Of a DNA stretch of 23,093 nucleotides, positions 7,303 through 14,682 are shown in pieces; the stretch's first letter is position 1, and the number at the start of each line of letters is the position of its first letter. The position numbers and the translations under genes are program-made. The DNA is taken from NCBI GenBank assembly GCA_027324025.1, contig DAHVYW010000088.1, positions 1-23,093 of the forward strand, read 5' to 3'. A model generated the notes under the pieces. It made no database searches. It worked only from the letters and a program-made list of their open reading frames with translations, and was not told the DNA's origin. Source of the DNA: JAJZQD01 sp021847735 (GTDB lineage Bacteria; Bacillota; Thermincolia; Thermincolales; UBA2595).

Positions 7303-9684
7303 ATGGCAGTATCTAAAAACGAAGTGGATTCTGTAAACCCGAGGATTGAAAAATTGATTGACGGATTGATGTCTGTAACTCCGGAGATTGAATCGGAAAG
7401 AGCAGTCTTAGTTACGAAATCTTTTAAAGAAACCGAATCGTTGCCGATGATTGTTCGCCGAGCAAAAGCACTGGAAAAAATCCTAAGCGAAATGACTGTG
7501 GTTATTCGTAATGAGGAACTGGTGGTAGGTAATTTAACTACCAATCCCCGGGGAACCCAGATTTTCCCTGAGTTTTCAAACAAATGGCTGTTAGGTGAAT
7601 TTGAAACTTTAGCCAAGCGGAAAGGCGATGTATTCCTTATTTCTGAACAAACAAAAAAAGCCCTTCAGGAGGCTTTCCAGTATTGGGAAGGGAGAACAGT
7701 CAATGAGTTGGCAGAGCAATATATGTACCCAGAAACAAGGGATGCTTTTGCAGCTGGTGTTTTCACGGTCGGCAACTATTTTTTCAACGGTGTAGGACAC
7801 ATCAGTGTTGATTACGCCAAGGTACTGGCCATAGGGTTCAATGGTATTATTGCGGAAGCAGAGGCAGAGATGGCAAAAGCCGATACCTCCAATCCGGATT
7901 ACATTAAGAAAAATCAATTCTTAACAGCAGTGATTATTTCAGCCAAGGCCGCAATAACTTTTGCTAATCGTTTTGCCGCTCAGGCAAGGGAATTGGCTAA
8001 ATCGTCTCAAGACCCACGCAGACGTGACGAACTCCTGCAAATTGCCCAGAACTGCGAAGGGGTTCCCGCTAACCCGGCCCGTTCTTTCTACGAGGCATTG
8101 CAGTCTTTCTGGTTTGTCCAGGCCATCATTCAAACGGAATCTAACGGCCACTCCATTTCACCAATGCGATTCGACCAGTATATGTATCCTTATTATCAGC
8201 AGGATGTTTCCAGTGGCAAAATCACCAAGGGAAAGGCGCAGGAACTTCTTGACTGCCTCTTTGTTAAATTTAACGATGTAAACAAAGTTCGTGATGAGGG
8301 CTCAACCAAAGCGTTCGGAGGCTACCCGATGTTCCAGAACCTGATTGTTGGCGGCCAGTCTGCCGATGGGCTGGATGCCACCAACGAACTGTCCTTTATG
8401 TGTATGGAGGCTACCGCACATACAAAACTGCCGCAGCCTTCACTCTCTATCCGGGTATGGAACAAAACTCCTGACAGTTTACTGTTAAAATCCTGTGAAG
8501 TTAGCCGGTTAGGGCTTGGTATGCCGGCCTATTACAATGACGAAGTAATCATTCCTTCCCTGGCCGGCCGCGGAGTCTCATTAAGGGATGCCCGGGATTA
8601 CGGGATAATTGGGTGTGTAGAACCGCAAAAAGGCGGCAGAACTGAAGGCTGGCATGATGCTGCGTTCTTTAATACCGCAAAAGTGTTGGAGATAACCATT
8701 AATAACGGAATGGCTGGCGGTAAGCAACTGGGCCCCAAAACCGGGGAGTTCACATCCTTCAAATCGTTTGAAGAGTTTATGGACGCCTACAAAAAACAAA
8801 TGGAGTATTTCGTAAGCCTGTTAATTAATGCTGATAATTCCGTAGACATTGCTCACGGCGAAAGAGCGCCATTGCCGTTCCTGTCCTCTATGGTAGAAAA
8901 CTGTATCGGGAAAGGCAAATCACTGCAAGAGGGCGGCGCTCATTACAACTTTACCGGGCCGCAGGGAGTCGGTGTAGCCAACGTGGGTGATTCACTGGCT
9001 GCCATTAAGAAACTTGTATTTGACGAGAAGGCGGTTTCAGCGAAAGACCTGAAGAGCGCCCTTGACAGCAATTTTGCCGGCAAGGAAGACCTGCGTCAGA
9101 TGCTGTTGAACAGGGCCCCGAAATTTGGCAATGATATTGACGAAGTTGACAATTTAGCCCGCGAGGGTGCCTTGACTTATTGCCGTGAAGTTGAGAAGTA
9201 CATGAATCCTCGTGGAGGGCAGTTCCAGCCTGGCCTGTACCCTGTTTCGGCCAACGTTCCAATGGGAGCCGGGACCGGGGCTTCACCGGACGGGAGACTG
9301 GAAGGCACACCACTGGCAGACGGAGTTTCTCCGGTTTCCGGCAGGGATTTGGCTGGACCAACAGCAGCCGTTAACTCTGTTGCTAAGCTTGATCACCACA
9401 TCGCATCCAACGGTACCCTGTTTAACCAGAAGTTCCATCCGTCAGCTTTGGAGGGGGAATCAGGCCTCCGGAACCTGGCATCCCTTGTCCGCAGTTACTT
9501 TGACCAAAAAGGCCTGCATGTCCAGTTCAACGTAATTAGCCGGGAAAAACTCCTTGATGCCCAAAAGAATCCTGACAAATACCGGAACCTGGTTGTTCGT
9601 GTAGCAGGTTACAGCGCTCATTTCACTTCCTTGGATAAATTAATTCAAGATGACATCATTGCAAGAACAGAACACATTTTCTAA
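7303..9684 (+). CDS. dhaB1: B12-independent glycerol / 1,2-propanediol dehydratase (glycyl radical enzyme)
   Basis: Oxygen-sensitive cytoplasmic enzyme that dehydrates glycerol to 3-hydroxypropionaldehyde (or 1,2-propanediol to propanal) by radical chemistry. 793 residues from the ATG at 7303, which has AAAAGGAGG upstream; the open frame extends to a GTG at 7255 without a ribosome site. The PFL domain is followed by the glycyl radical loop VVRVAGYSAHF, with Gly769 placed 24 residues from the end as in Clostridium butyricum DhaB1. Active-site residues of that enzyme are all present: His166 in NGVGHISVD, Ser284 in ESNGHSIS, Cys438 and Glu440 in IGCVEPQ, and Asp452 in TEGWHDAAFFN at the same Cys+14 spacing. 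This set separates diol dehydratases from pyruvate formate-lyase and benzylsuccinate synthase. Glycerol versus propanediol cannot be settled, but the neighbouring aquaglyceroporin favours glycerol or a small diol. Confidence 0.93.
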   Translation: MAVSKNEVDSVNPRIEKLIDGLMSVTPEIESERAVLVTKSFKETESLPMIVRRAKALEKILSEMTVVIRNEELVVGNLTTNPRGTQIFPEFSNKWLLGEFETLAKRKGDVFLISEQTKKALQEAFQYWEGRTVNELAEQYMYPETRDAFAAGVFTVGNYFFNGVGHISVDYAKVLAIGFNGIIAEAEAEMAKADTSNPDYIKKNQFLTAVIISAKAAITFANRFAAQARELAKSSQDPRRRDELLQIAQNCEGVPANPARSFYEALQSFWFVQAIIQTESNGHSISPMRFDQYMYPYYQQDVSSGKITKGKAQELLDCLFVKFNDVNKVRDEGSTKAFGGYPMFQNLIVGGQSADGLDATNELSFMCMEATAHTKLPQPSLSIRVWNKTPDSLLLKSCEVSRLGLGMPAYYNDEVIIPSLAGRGVSLRDARDYGIIGCVEPQKGGRTEGWHDAAFFNTAKVLEITINNGMAGGKQLGPKTGEFTSFKSFEEFMDAYKKQMEYFVSLLINADNSVDIAHGERAPLPFLSSMVENCIGKGKSLQEGGAHYNFTGPQGVGVANVGDSLAAIKKLVFDEKAVSAKDLKSALDSNFAGKEDLRQMLLNRAPKFGNDIDEVDNLAREGALTYCREVEKYMNPRGGQFQPGLYPVSANVPMGAGTGASPDGRLEGTPLADGVSPVSGRDLAGPTAAVNSVAKLDHHIASNGTLFNQKFHPSALEGESGLRNLASLVRSYFDQKGLHVQFNVISREKLLDAQKNPDKYRNLVVRVAGYSAHFTSLDKLIQDDIIARTEHIF

Positions 9685-9702
9685 ACATCCATCCTAAAAG
9701 AC

Positions 9703-9730
9703 GTGGAGGGGGGATTAACCCCTCTGCCAC
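9703..9730 (+). other. Intercistronic hairpin between dehydratase and activase
   Basis: GAGGGG and CCCCTC pair around GGATTAA, extended by GTG/CAC with a small bulge. Only TCTTTAT follows, so it is more likely an mRNA stabiliser or partial attenuator that lowers activase relative to dehydratase output. Confidence 0.5.
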
Positions 9731-9761
9731 TCTTTATAGTACGGGTAACGGGGGGCTGAAC

Positions 9762-10691
9762 TTGCCAACGTACGAGTTAGACTTACAAGCTAAAGGAATA
9801 ATTTTTGATATTCAACGATTTTCAGTGCATGACGGCCCGGGTATTCGCACCTTAGTGTTTTTAAAAGGATGCCCCCTCCGCTGCCTGTGGTGCAGCAATC
9901 CCGAATCTCAACGCAGGGAAGCGGAAATCATGTTTATTGCCCGTAACTGTATTGGCTGCAATAAATGTTTGGCCGTCTGTCCCACGGGTGCTATTGACTT
10001 TGATCTACCTTCCCGGGTAAGGCCGGAAAAATGCAACCTTTGTGGGAAATGTATCGAGGTATGTTACGCCGCGGCACTGAATATGGCCGGGCAGGAAAAA
10101 ACAGTTGAAATGGTATTGGACGAACTTAATAAAGATAACATTTATTATCGCCGTTCGGGCGGCGGGATTACCTTTTCGGGTGGGGAACCTCTTGCACAAC
10201 CTGATTTTGTCGAACACTTACTTGCAGGGTGCAAGGCTTACGGCTGGCACACAACCATTGAAACAACAGGCTTTACCACAGAAAAAGTTCTAAAACGTGT
10301 ATTGCCTTTGACAGACCTGGTTTTATTGGATATTAAACACATGGATGACCAAAAACATAAGAAACATGTTGGCAGGTCCAATAAAACCGTGCAAAGAAAT
10401 GCCAGGATGGTTGCCGGGTCCGGGGTTCCGATGATTATCCGGATACCGGTTATCCCTCAATTTAACGATGATTTGATTAATATTCGTGCTACTGCCAGCT
10501 TTGCCTACTCCTTGGGCACTGTCAAGGAATTACACTTACTCCCATACCATCGCCTTGGACAAGGGAAGTATGGCTATTTAGGCCGCGAGTATCCACTTGA
10601 GGGAATTAAACCCCCTAAAAAAAGTAATTTGAATCGGCTGAAAATTTTAGTAGAATCTTTTGGTTTACACTGTTCAATAGGTGGATCCTAA
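9762..10691 (+). CDS. dhaB2: Glycyl radical enzyme activase (radical SAM)
   Basis: Cleaves S-adenosylmethionine to place the radical on Gly769 of the dehydratase. 309 residues, family-typical. The start is a TTG with GGGGGG 6 bases upstream. The radical SAM cluster motif is GCPLRCLWCSNP (Cys37, Cys41, Cys44). It is followed by two 4Fe-4S ferredoxin motifs, CIGCNKCLAVCP (63-73) and CNLCGKCIEVC (91-101), which mark activases of diol dehydratase, choline lyase and similar enzymes but not PFL activase. The SAM-binding GGEP is at 140-143. Its position directly after the dehydratase gene, 77 bases downstream across a hairpin, assigns the partner. Confidence 0.93.
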   Translation: MPTYELDLQAKGIIFDIQRFSVHDGPGIRTLVFLKGCPLRCLWCSNPESQRREAEIMFIARNCIGCNKCLAVCPTGAIDFDLPSRVRPEKCNLCGKCIEVCYAAALNMAGQEKTVEMVLDELNKDNIYYRRSGGGITFSGGEPLAQPDFVEHLLAGCKAYGWHTTIETTGFTTEKVLKRVLPLTDLVLLDIKHMDDQKHKKHVGRSNKTVQRNARMVAGSGVPMIIRIPVIPQFNDDLINIRATASFAYSLGTVKELHLLPYHRLGQGKYGYLGREYPLEGIKPPKKSNLNRLKILVESFGLHCSIGGS

Positions 10692-10807
10692 GGGGAAGGA
10701 TCCTGAACCAAAAATTAAATAGTTTTTAATTCCAAAAAAGTAGATAAAAAGGGGGTAGAAAAAATATCAATAACGTGTTTAAAAGGGTGGCGTGGTTAAG
10801 AAAACGG

Positions 10808-10831
10808 TTTTCGTTACTTTAAAAACGAAAA
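10808..10831 (+). other. Inverted repeat abutting the aquaglyceroporin ribosome site
   Basis: TTTTCGTT (10808-10815) and AACGAAAA (10824-10831) are perfectly complementary, and the second arm runs into the AAAAGGAGG ribosome site. Folding could mask part of that site; the stem is A/T-rich and weak. The rest of the gap from 10692 holds a GGATCC/GGATCC pairing around the activase stop and nothing else recognisable. Confidence 0.35.
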
Positions 10832-10843
10832 GGAGGAAATTAC

Positions 10844-11554
10844 ATGTCAAGTTATCTGGCAGAACTTCTTGGTACAATGCTCCTGGTTTTACTGGGCGAC
10901 GGTGCAGTAGCTGCAGTCGTTCTTAACAAAACAAAGGGGCAAAATTCCGGGTGGATGGTTATCGCTACAGGATGGGGTATCGCAGTTGCTATGGCTGTGT
11001 ATTTGGTTGGCGGCATAAGTGGCGCCCATTTAAACCCTGCAGTGACGATAGGTCTGGCGGTAATAGGCAAGTTCCCTTGGGCCAGCGTTCCCGGTTATAT
11101 TTTAGCACAACTAATTGGGGGTTTCCTGGGCGGTGTAATCGTCTGGCTGCACTTTCTGCCTCACTGGGCTGAAACTGAAGACCAAGGGCTCAAACTGGCC
11201 GTATTTTCTACAGGTCCAGCAATCCGTAACGTGGGTGCCAACCTGATAAGCGAAATTATTGGAACTTTTGTACTGGTCCTTGGTATTTTAGGAATATTGG
11301 CTAACAATGCGGTAGCCGGTTTGACTCCGCTGCTGATTGGTTTCTTAGTCTGGGGCATAGGTATTTCCCTTGGTACAACTACAGGGTATGCCATCAACCC
11401 GGCTCGTGACTTAGGCCCTAGAATAGCCCACTTTGTCCTTCCCATTGCCGGAAAGGGAAGCTCGGATTGGGGGTATTCCTGGATTCCGGTGGTAGGTCCG
11501 ATCATTGGTGGAACTGCGGCGGCTTTGTTTTATGCGAACGTTTTTGTAAAATAA
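10844..11554 (+). CDS. glpF: Aquaglyceroporin (MIP family, GlpF-like)
   Basis: Six-helix inner-membrane channel for glycerol and small polyols. 236 residues, within the MIP range. Both pore motifs are intact: HLNPAV (NPA 64-66) and AINPARDLGPRI (NPA 185-187). The selectivity-filter Arg188 is followed by Asp189, a mark of glycerol facilitators as opposed to strict water channels. ATG with AAAAGGAGG upstream. It lies between activase and AOR on the same strand, so it probably supplies the dehydratase substrate. No glycerol kinase is nearby, which fits a dehydration route rather than a phosphorylation route. Substrate breadth (glycerol, propanediol, ethylene glycol) is not readable from sequence. 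Confidence 0.92.
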   Translation: MSSYLAELLGTMLLVLLGDGAVAAVVLNKTKGQNSGWMVIATGWGIAVAMAVYLVGGISGAHLNPAVTIGLAVIGKFPWASVPGYILAQLIGGFLGGVIVWLHFLPHWAETEDQGLKLAVFSTGPAIRNVGANLISEIIGTFVLVLGILGILANNAVAGLTPLLIGFLVWGIGISLGTTTGYAINPARDLGPRIAHFVLPIAGKGSSDWGYSWIPVVGPIIGGTAAALFYANVFVK

Positions 11555-11623
11555 CCGTTATTTTTCGGACTCCTTTTTATTATTGTTCCAATACTGACTG
11601 CTTCAAGAGATATACCGAATTCT

Positions 11624-11690
11624 GGTAGAACCTACCCTGTCACCTATAAGTATTTAGGAAGAGATACCCGGGTTGACCGGATATCTCTTC
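11624..11690 (+). terminator. Hairpins between aquaglyceroporin and AOR genes
   Basis: GAAGAGATA (11658-11666) pairs with TATCTCTTC (11682-11690), extended inward by CCGG/CCGG across one mismatch with loop GTTGA; a strong stem followed by only ATCCTTTTACTTT. A smaller hairpin GGTAG/CTACC lies at 11624-11636. This is a possible partial terminator, so AOR may be read by read-through or from an unseen promoter in the 249-base gap. Confidence 0.45.
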
Positions 11691-11803
11691 ATCCTTTTAC
11701 TTTGATCAAAGAGATAACTCTATAGGTCTATACTAAAAAATTTAAAGGGCCGGGAACCGCTCATGATTAATGGAACAAAAAAGGTGAAAGGAAGTGCTGT
11801 CGA

Positions 11804-13540
11804 ATGGGAAAGTTTATTTTACGGGTAAACATGAGTGATCTTTCAATTAAGACAGAGGAGGTATCTAAAAAGTATCGGGTTTTAGGGGGACGGGCCTTGA
11901 CTTCCACTGTTATTGCGGAAGAGGTTAGCCCGACTTGCCACCCACTGGGGCCGAACAACAAGCTGGTATTTGCTCCCGGAATAGTAACGGGTACGAGTGC
12001 ACCTAGTTCGGGACGTCTTTCAGTAGGAGGCAAAAGCCCTTTAACGGGTACCATTAAAGAAGCTAACGCCGGTGGTATTCCGGCCCAGAAGATAGCGCGC
12101 CTTGGTATCCATGCCATCATTGTAGAGGGGCAGTCGAAGGAAAAAGGCAAATTCTATGTCCTCAAACTGGCTCAGGATATTGCCGTTCTGGAAGATGCCG
12201 GAGAACTGACAGGCAAGGGTATGTATGATACAAACCAACTCATCTGGCAAAAGTACGGAAATGGCGTAGGTATAATTGGCATCGGCCCGGCAGGTGAAAT
12301 GCTGATGGTAAATGCCGGGATTTCCTGTAACGACCAGGAAAACGGCCCCGGCCGTTACGCCGGTAGAGGAGGCCTTGGCGCTGTTATGGGTTCAAAAGGT
12401 CTTAAGGCTATTGTGGTTGAGCAGAAAGGTCTTGGAGATATCTATATGGCCAACCCGGAATTGTTTAAACAAGGCCAGCAGAAACTTGCCAAGGGGTTGC
12501 AGGAACATGGCGTAACCGGGCAGGCCCTACCTACTTATGGTACAGCAGTCCTTGTCAATATCCTTAACGAAGCGGGGGGCCTACCAACCCGTAACTTTAG
12601 TTCCGGAAAATTTGAGGGGGCCAGTAAAATCGGCGGGGAAGTAATAAATGAGTGGTCAAAAACCAGAGGGGGCAAGGTCGGCCATGCATGCCACCCGGGT
12701 TGTGTGATCAAATGCTCCAATGTAGTGAACAACCCTGACGGTTCATTTCACTGTGCCCCGGTAGAGTATGAAACCGCGTGGGCCTTCGGCGCTAACTGCT
12801 GCATTGACAGTCTCGACGATATAGCTGAACTAAACCGCATCTGCAACGATGTCGGCTTGGATACCATTGAAGCGGGGGCAACCCTAGCTGTAGCCATGGA
12901 AGCCGGAATAATACCCTTCGGCGATGGCAAAAAGGCCATTGAACTCCTAAACGAAGTGGGGAGAGGAACTGCTATGGGAAGGATTATTGGCAACGGTACA
13001 GCCTTTACCGGCAAAGCCTTTGGTATAGTCAGGATTCCGGTGGTAAAGGGGCAGGCAATGCCCGCTTACGAACCGAGGGCCGTCAAAGGTATTGGAGTCA
13101 CCTATGCAACTTCCACCATGGGGGCCGACCATACCGCCGGTTACACCATCGCTACAGAAATTCTCAGTGTCGGCGGCAAAGCCGATCCTTTGGCAGCTGC
13201 CGAAAAGGGTGCCCTGGCCAGAAGTTTCCAAACTGCTACTATCTTTATTGATACTGCTGGGTACTGCCTCTTCATTGCCTTCGCTATTCTTGACCTGCCC
13301 GACGCCTTCCAGGGTATGCTGGATACCGTTAACGGGGTCCTCGGAACTAGTTATACGGCAGACGATTTCGGACGCCTGGGCGGCGAATGGCTGACCGTAG
13401 AGCTTGCCTTTAACAAAGCCGCCGGTTTCACCAAGCAGGATGACCGCCTGCCCGAGTTTATGTATTACGAAAAACTGCCTCCACATAACCAGGTCTATGA
13501 TGTGTCAGATGAAACGCTTGATAGTGTACATAATTCCTAA
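11804..13540 (+). CDS. aor: Aldehyde:ferredoxin oxidoreductase family protein (tungsten/molybdenum)
   Basis: Oxidises aldehydes to carboxylic acids with ferredoxin as acceptor, using a bis-pterin W (or Mo) centre and one 4Fe-4S cluster. 578 residues, slightly below the usual 600-620. The N-terminal AOR domain is clear: LGGRALTSTVIAEEV, GPNNKLVFAPG, KSPLTGTIKEANAGG. Cluster ligands are Cys296, Cys300 and Cys304 in HACHPGCVIKCSN, with a distal Cys488 in DTAGYCLF. The first two cysteines are three residues apart (C-x3-C-x3-C), not C-x2-C-x3-C as in Pyrococcus AOR; this may mark a subfamily such as the YdhV-like proteins. No small iron-sulfur subunit is adjacent. Placed after the dehydratase and porin genes, it probably removes the aldehyde product. 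Substrate and metal are inferred. Confidence 0.9.
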   Translation: MGKFILRVNMSDLSIKTEEVSKKYRVLGGRALTSTVIAEEVSPTCHPLGPNNKLVFAPGIVTGTSAPSSGRLSVGGKSPLTGTIKEANAGGIPAQKIARLGIHAIIVEGQSKEKGKFYVLKLAQDIAVLEDAGELTGKGMYDTNQLIWQKYGNGVGIIGIGPAGEMLMVNAGISCNDQENGPGRYAGRGGLGAVMGSKGLKAIVVEQKGLGDIYMANPELFKQGQQKLAKGLQEHGVTGQALPTYGTAVLVNILNEAGGLPTRNFSSGKFEGASKIGGEVINEWSKTRGGKVGHACHPGCVIKCSNVVNNPDGSFHCAPVEYETAWAFGANCCIDSLDDIAELNRICNDVGLDTIEAGATLAVAMEAGIIPFGDGKKAIELLNEVGRGTAMGRIIGNGTAFTGKAFGIVRIPVVKGQAMPAYEPRAVKGIGVTYATSTMGADHTAGYTIATEILSVGGKADPLAAAEKGALARSFQTATIFIDTAGYCLFIAFAILDLPDAFQGMLDTVNGVLGTSYTADDFGRLGGEWLTVELAFNKAAGFTKQDDRLPEFMYYEKLPPHNQVYDVSDETLDSVHNS

Positions 13541-13553
13541 ACATGTAGTGCCA

Positions 13554-13578
13554 GGCGGGGCTTTTGGGAAACCCCGCC
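13554..13578 (+). other. GC-rich hairpin between AOR and first MoaD-like gene
   Basis: GGCGGGG (13554-13560) pairs with CCCCGCC (13572-13578), continued by TTT/AAA past a bulged C. No T-tract follows. Probably a 3' stabiliser of the AOR message or a partial stop. Confidence 0.55.
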
Positions 13579-13608
13579 CGGTCTCCTTTACTCTAGGGAG
13601 GTATTAAA

Positions 13609-13884
13609 TTGATTAATGTTTACCTATATGGCAAGTTCCGGGGCAAGGTTCCGGGATCAACTGTCGAGAGTGAGTGCATGTTGGAGATGGAAACTGCGGA
13701 GGGGGAAACAATTTTATCTGTAATGGAAAGGCTGGGTATAACCCCGGATGATGTCGCTCATATTTTTTTGAACTACCAGTACTCCACATCCAACAGAAAA
13801 GTCCATTCCGGCGACCGCCTAGCCATTTTCCCCATCGAAATGTCTGTATTATACAGACAGTATTTTGTCAAGTTTGATGACTAA
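13609..13884 (+). CDS. MoaD/ThiS-like ubiquitin-fold protein lacking the C-terminal diglycine
   Basis: 91 residues from a TTG with AGGGAGGT upstream. The N-terminus MINVYLYGKFRGK, the middle GETILSVMERLGI and the segment VHSGDRLAIFP match the beta-grasp MoaD/ThiS pattern. Active MoaD proteins end in FPPVxGG, which is thiocarboxylated for pterin sulfur insertion. Here the sequence continues as FPIEMSVLYRQYFVKFDD, with no GG and a longer tail. No frame change in the nearby DNA restores a GG end. It therefore cannot act as a normal sulfur carrier and may be structural, regulatory or an AOR-associated partner. A second copy with GG follows. Position after aor suggests a link to the pterin cofactor. 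Confidence 0.8.
   Translation: MINVYLYGKFRGKVPGSTVESECMLEMETAEGETILSVMERLGITPDDVAHIFLNYQYSTSNRKVHSGDRLAIFPIEMSVLYRQYFVKFDD
13841..13859. repeat. Perfect 8-bp inverted repeat inside the 3' end of the MoaD-like gene
   Basis: TGTCTGTA and TACAGACA flank TTA. It encodes residues just after the point where the diglycine would lie (the MSVLYRQ stretch). It could be an operator, a processing hairpin or a scar of the event that replaced the normal C-terminus. Confidence 0.5.
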
Positions 13885-13911
13885 ATAGAGACCTGATTAA
13901 GGACTTGGAGA

Positions 13912-13932
13912 TGCCGAACTCCGTGTTTGGCA
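13912..13932 (+). other. Intercistronic hairpin between the two MoaD-like genes
   Basis: TGCCGAAC pairs with GTTTGGCA (one G-U pair) around TCCGT. No T-tract. Confidence 0.45.
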
Positions 13933-13969
13933 GCCAATTAGGCAACTAAGAACCGTGAGGTGGGCCTAG

Positions 13970-14215
13970 ATGATTATTACAGTCAGGATGTTTGCCGGTT
14001 TAACGTGTGAAAACAAAGATTTGACCTGCTATGGGCAAAATGAATTTAAGATCGAGTTGGCTGGGAACATGAATTTGGTGGAAATTCTTAATTACCTAGG
14101 TATTTCGCACCTAGTGGCCAAGATTATCCTGGTTAACGGTCTTTTCAAACCTTTGGAATACATAGCCAATGACCAAGACGAACTTTCTGTTTTTCCACCG
14201 GTGGGAGGTGGATAA
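13970..14215 (+). CDS. moaD: MoaD-like sulfur carrier with C-terminal diglycine
   Basis: 81 residues, normal for MoaD, ending FPPVGGG, the terminus that is adenylated and thiocarboxylated so that sulfur can be built into the pterin dithiolene. Beta-grasp pattern: MIITVRMFAGLT at the start, KIILVNGLFKPLEYIANDQDELSVFPP at the end. ATG with GTGAGGTGGG upstream. It is the last intact gene of the AOR block; a moaA relic starts three bases after its stop. It most likely serves tungsto- or molybdopterin synthesis for AOR. No MoaE or MoeB/MoaX is visible nearby, so its partners would be encoded elsewhere. Confidence 0.88.
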   Translation: MIITVRMFAGLTCENKDLTCYGQNEFKIELAGNMNLVEILNYLGISHLVAKIILVNGLFKPLEYIANDQDELSVFPPVGGG

Positions 14216-14217
14216 AA

Positions 14218-14391
14218 AAAGAAATCCTGCGCCTTGAAGAGATGGTGAAAATTGTCATAAGTGGTGTGATAACCGGTATCAGAAAGGTCCGCTTTACTGG
14301 GGGAGAACCTCTGGTAAGAAGAAATATTGTGGATGGGGACGATAGGTTTTATCAGGGCAACAGGCGCGTAATGACACAAATCGGAGGGTAA
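14218..14391 (+). pseudogene. moaA: Internal fragment of moaA (GTP 3',8-cyclase), decayed
   Basis: Translated from 14218 the frame gives KEILRLEEMV, then GIRKVRFTGGEPLVRR and NIVDGDDR, before drifting and stopping at 14389-14391. This is the part of MoaA just after its CxxxCxxC cluster motif, including the hallmark KVRxTGGEPLVRR. The cluster motif itself, about 40 residues further upstream in real MoaA, and about 270 C-terminal residues are missing. No start codon with a ribosome site fits. The relic begins immediately after the moaD stop in another frame, as expected from a deletion. MoaA makes the first pterin intermediate, so the locus once held more of the cofactor pathway. Confidence 0.8.
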
Positions 14392-14682
14392 AAGATATCG
14401 GCTCCAAAGGGAACTGGGGGGAAACCTGAAATTATTTTCCAGCAATATTCTGAAAATTATTTCCACATCCTGCCGTTTTTATGATAAAATAGACCTATAA
14501 AGTACTAACATCGAATGTGAATGAAATCACTAGTGCATGCCGTAACTTTCCCAACGACGTTGTGGGGGAAGGGGGAATGGCACGATAACAAAACTAAATA
14601 AAAGCCACCGCATAAGATTTAACCTAGCGACGTGACAAAATGTCGTTAACAAGGTTTTAGGGGGAGAGAGGAGGTCAACTTC
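14392..14682. other. Non-coding stretch after the moaA relic
   Basis: A/T-rich, no supported ORF. An imperfect inverted repeat (CCCAAC/GTT-GT-GGG) sits near 14549 and a TATGATAAAAT that could be a -10 region lies near 14480, but no convincing -35 is paired with it. It may include further eroded moaA sequence that I cannot recognise, and presumably the promoter of the next gene. Confidence 0.4.

Noticed and set aside
7303..9684. Pyruvate formate-lyase or choline TMA-lyase as identity of the glycyl radical enzyme
   Set aside because: There is a single cysteine followed by VEPQ rather than the Cys-Cys of PFL, and the aspartate 14 residues after the cysteine plus the TEGWHD segment match diol dehydratases. 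No choline cluster genes are present.
12947..13486. 179-codon ORF opposite aor
   Set aside because: It is antisense to a clearly conserved protein, has no ribosome site, and its length is explained by third-position composition of aor.
7303..14215. Bacterial microcompartment locus
   Set aside because: No shell protein genes, no encapsulation-like N-terminal extension on the dehydratase, and no CoA-acylating aldehyde dehydrogenase.
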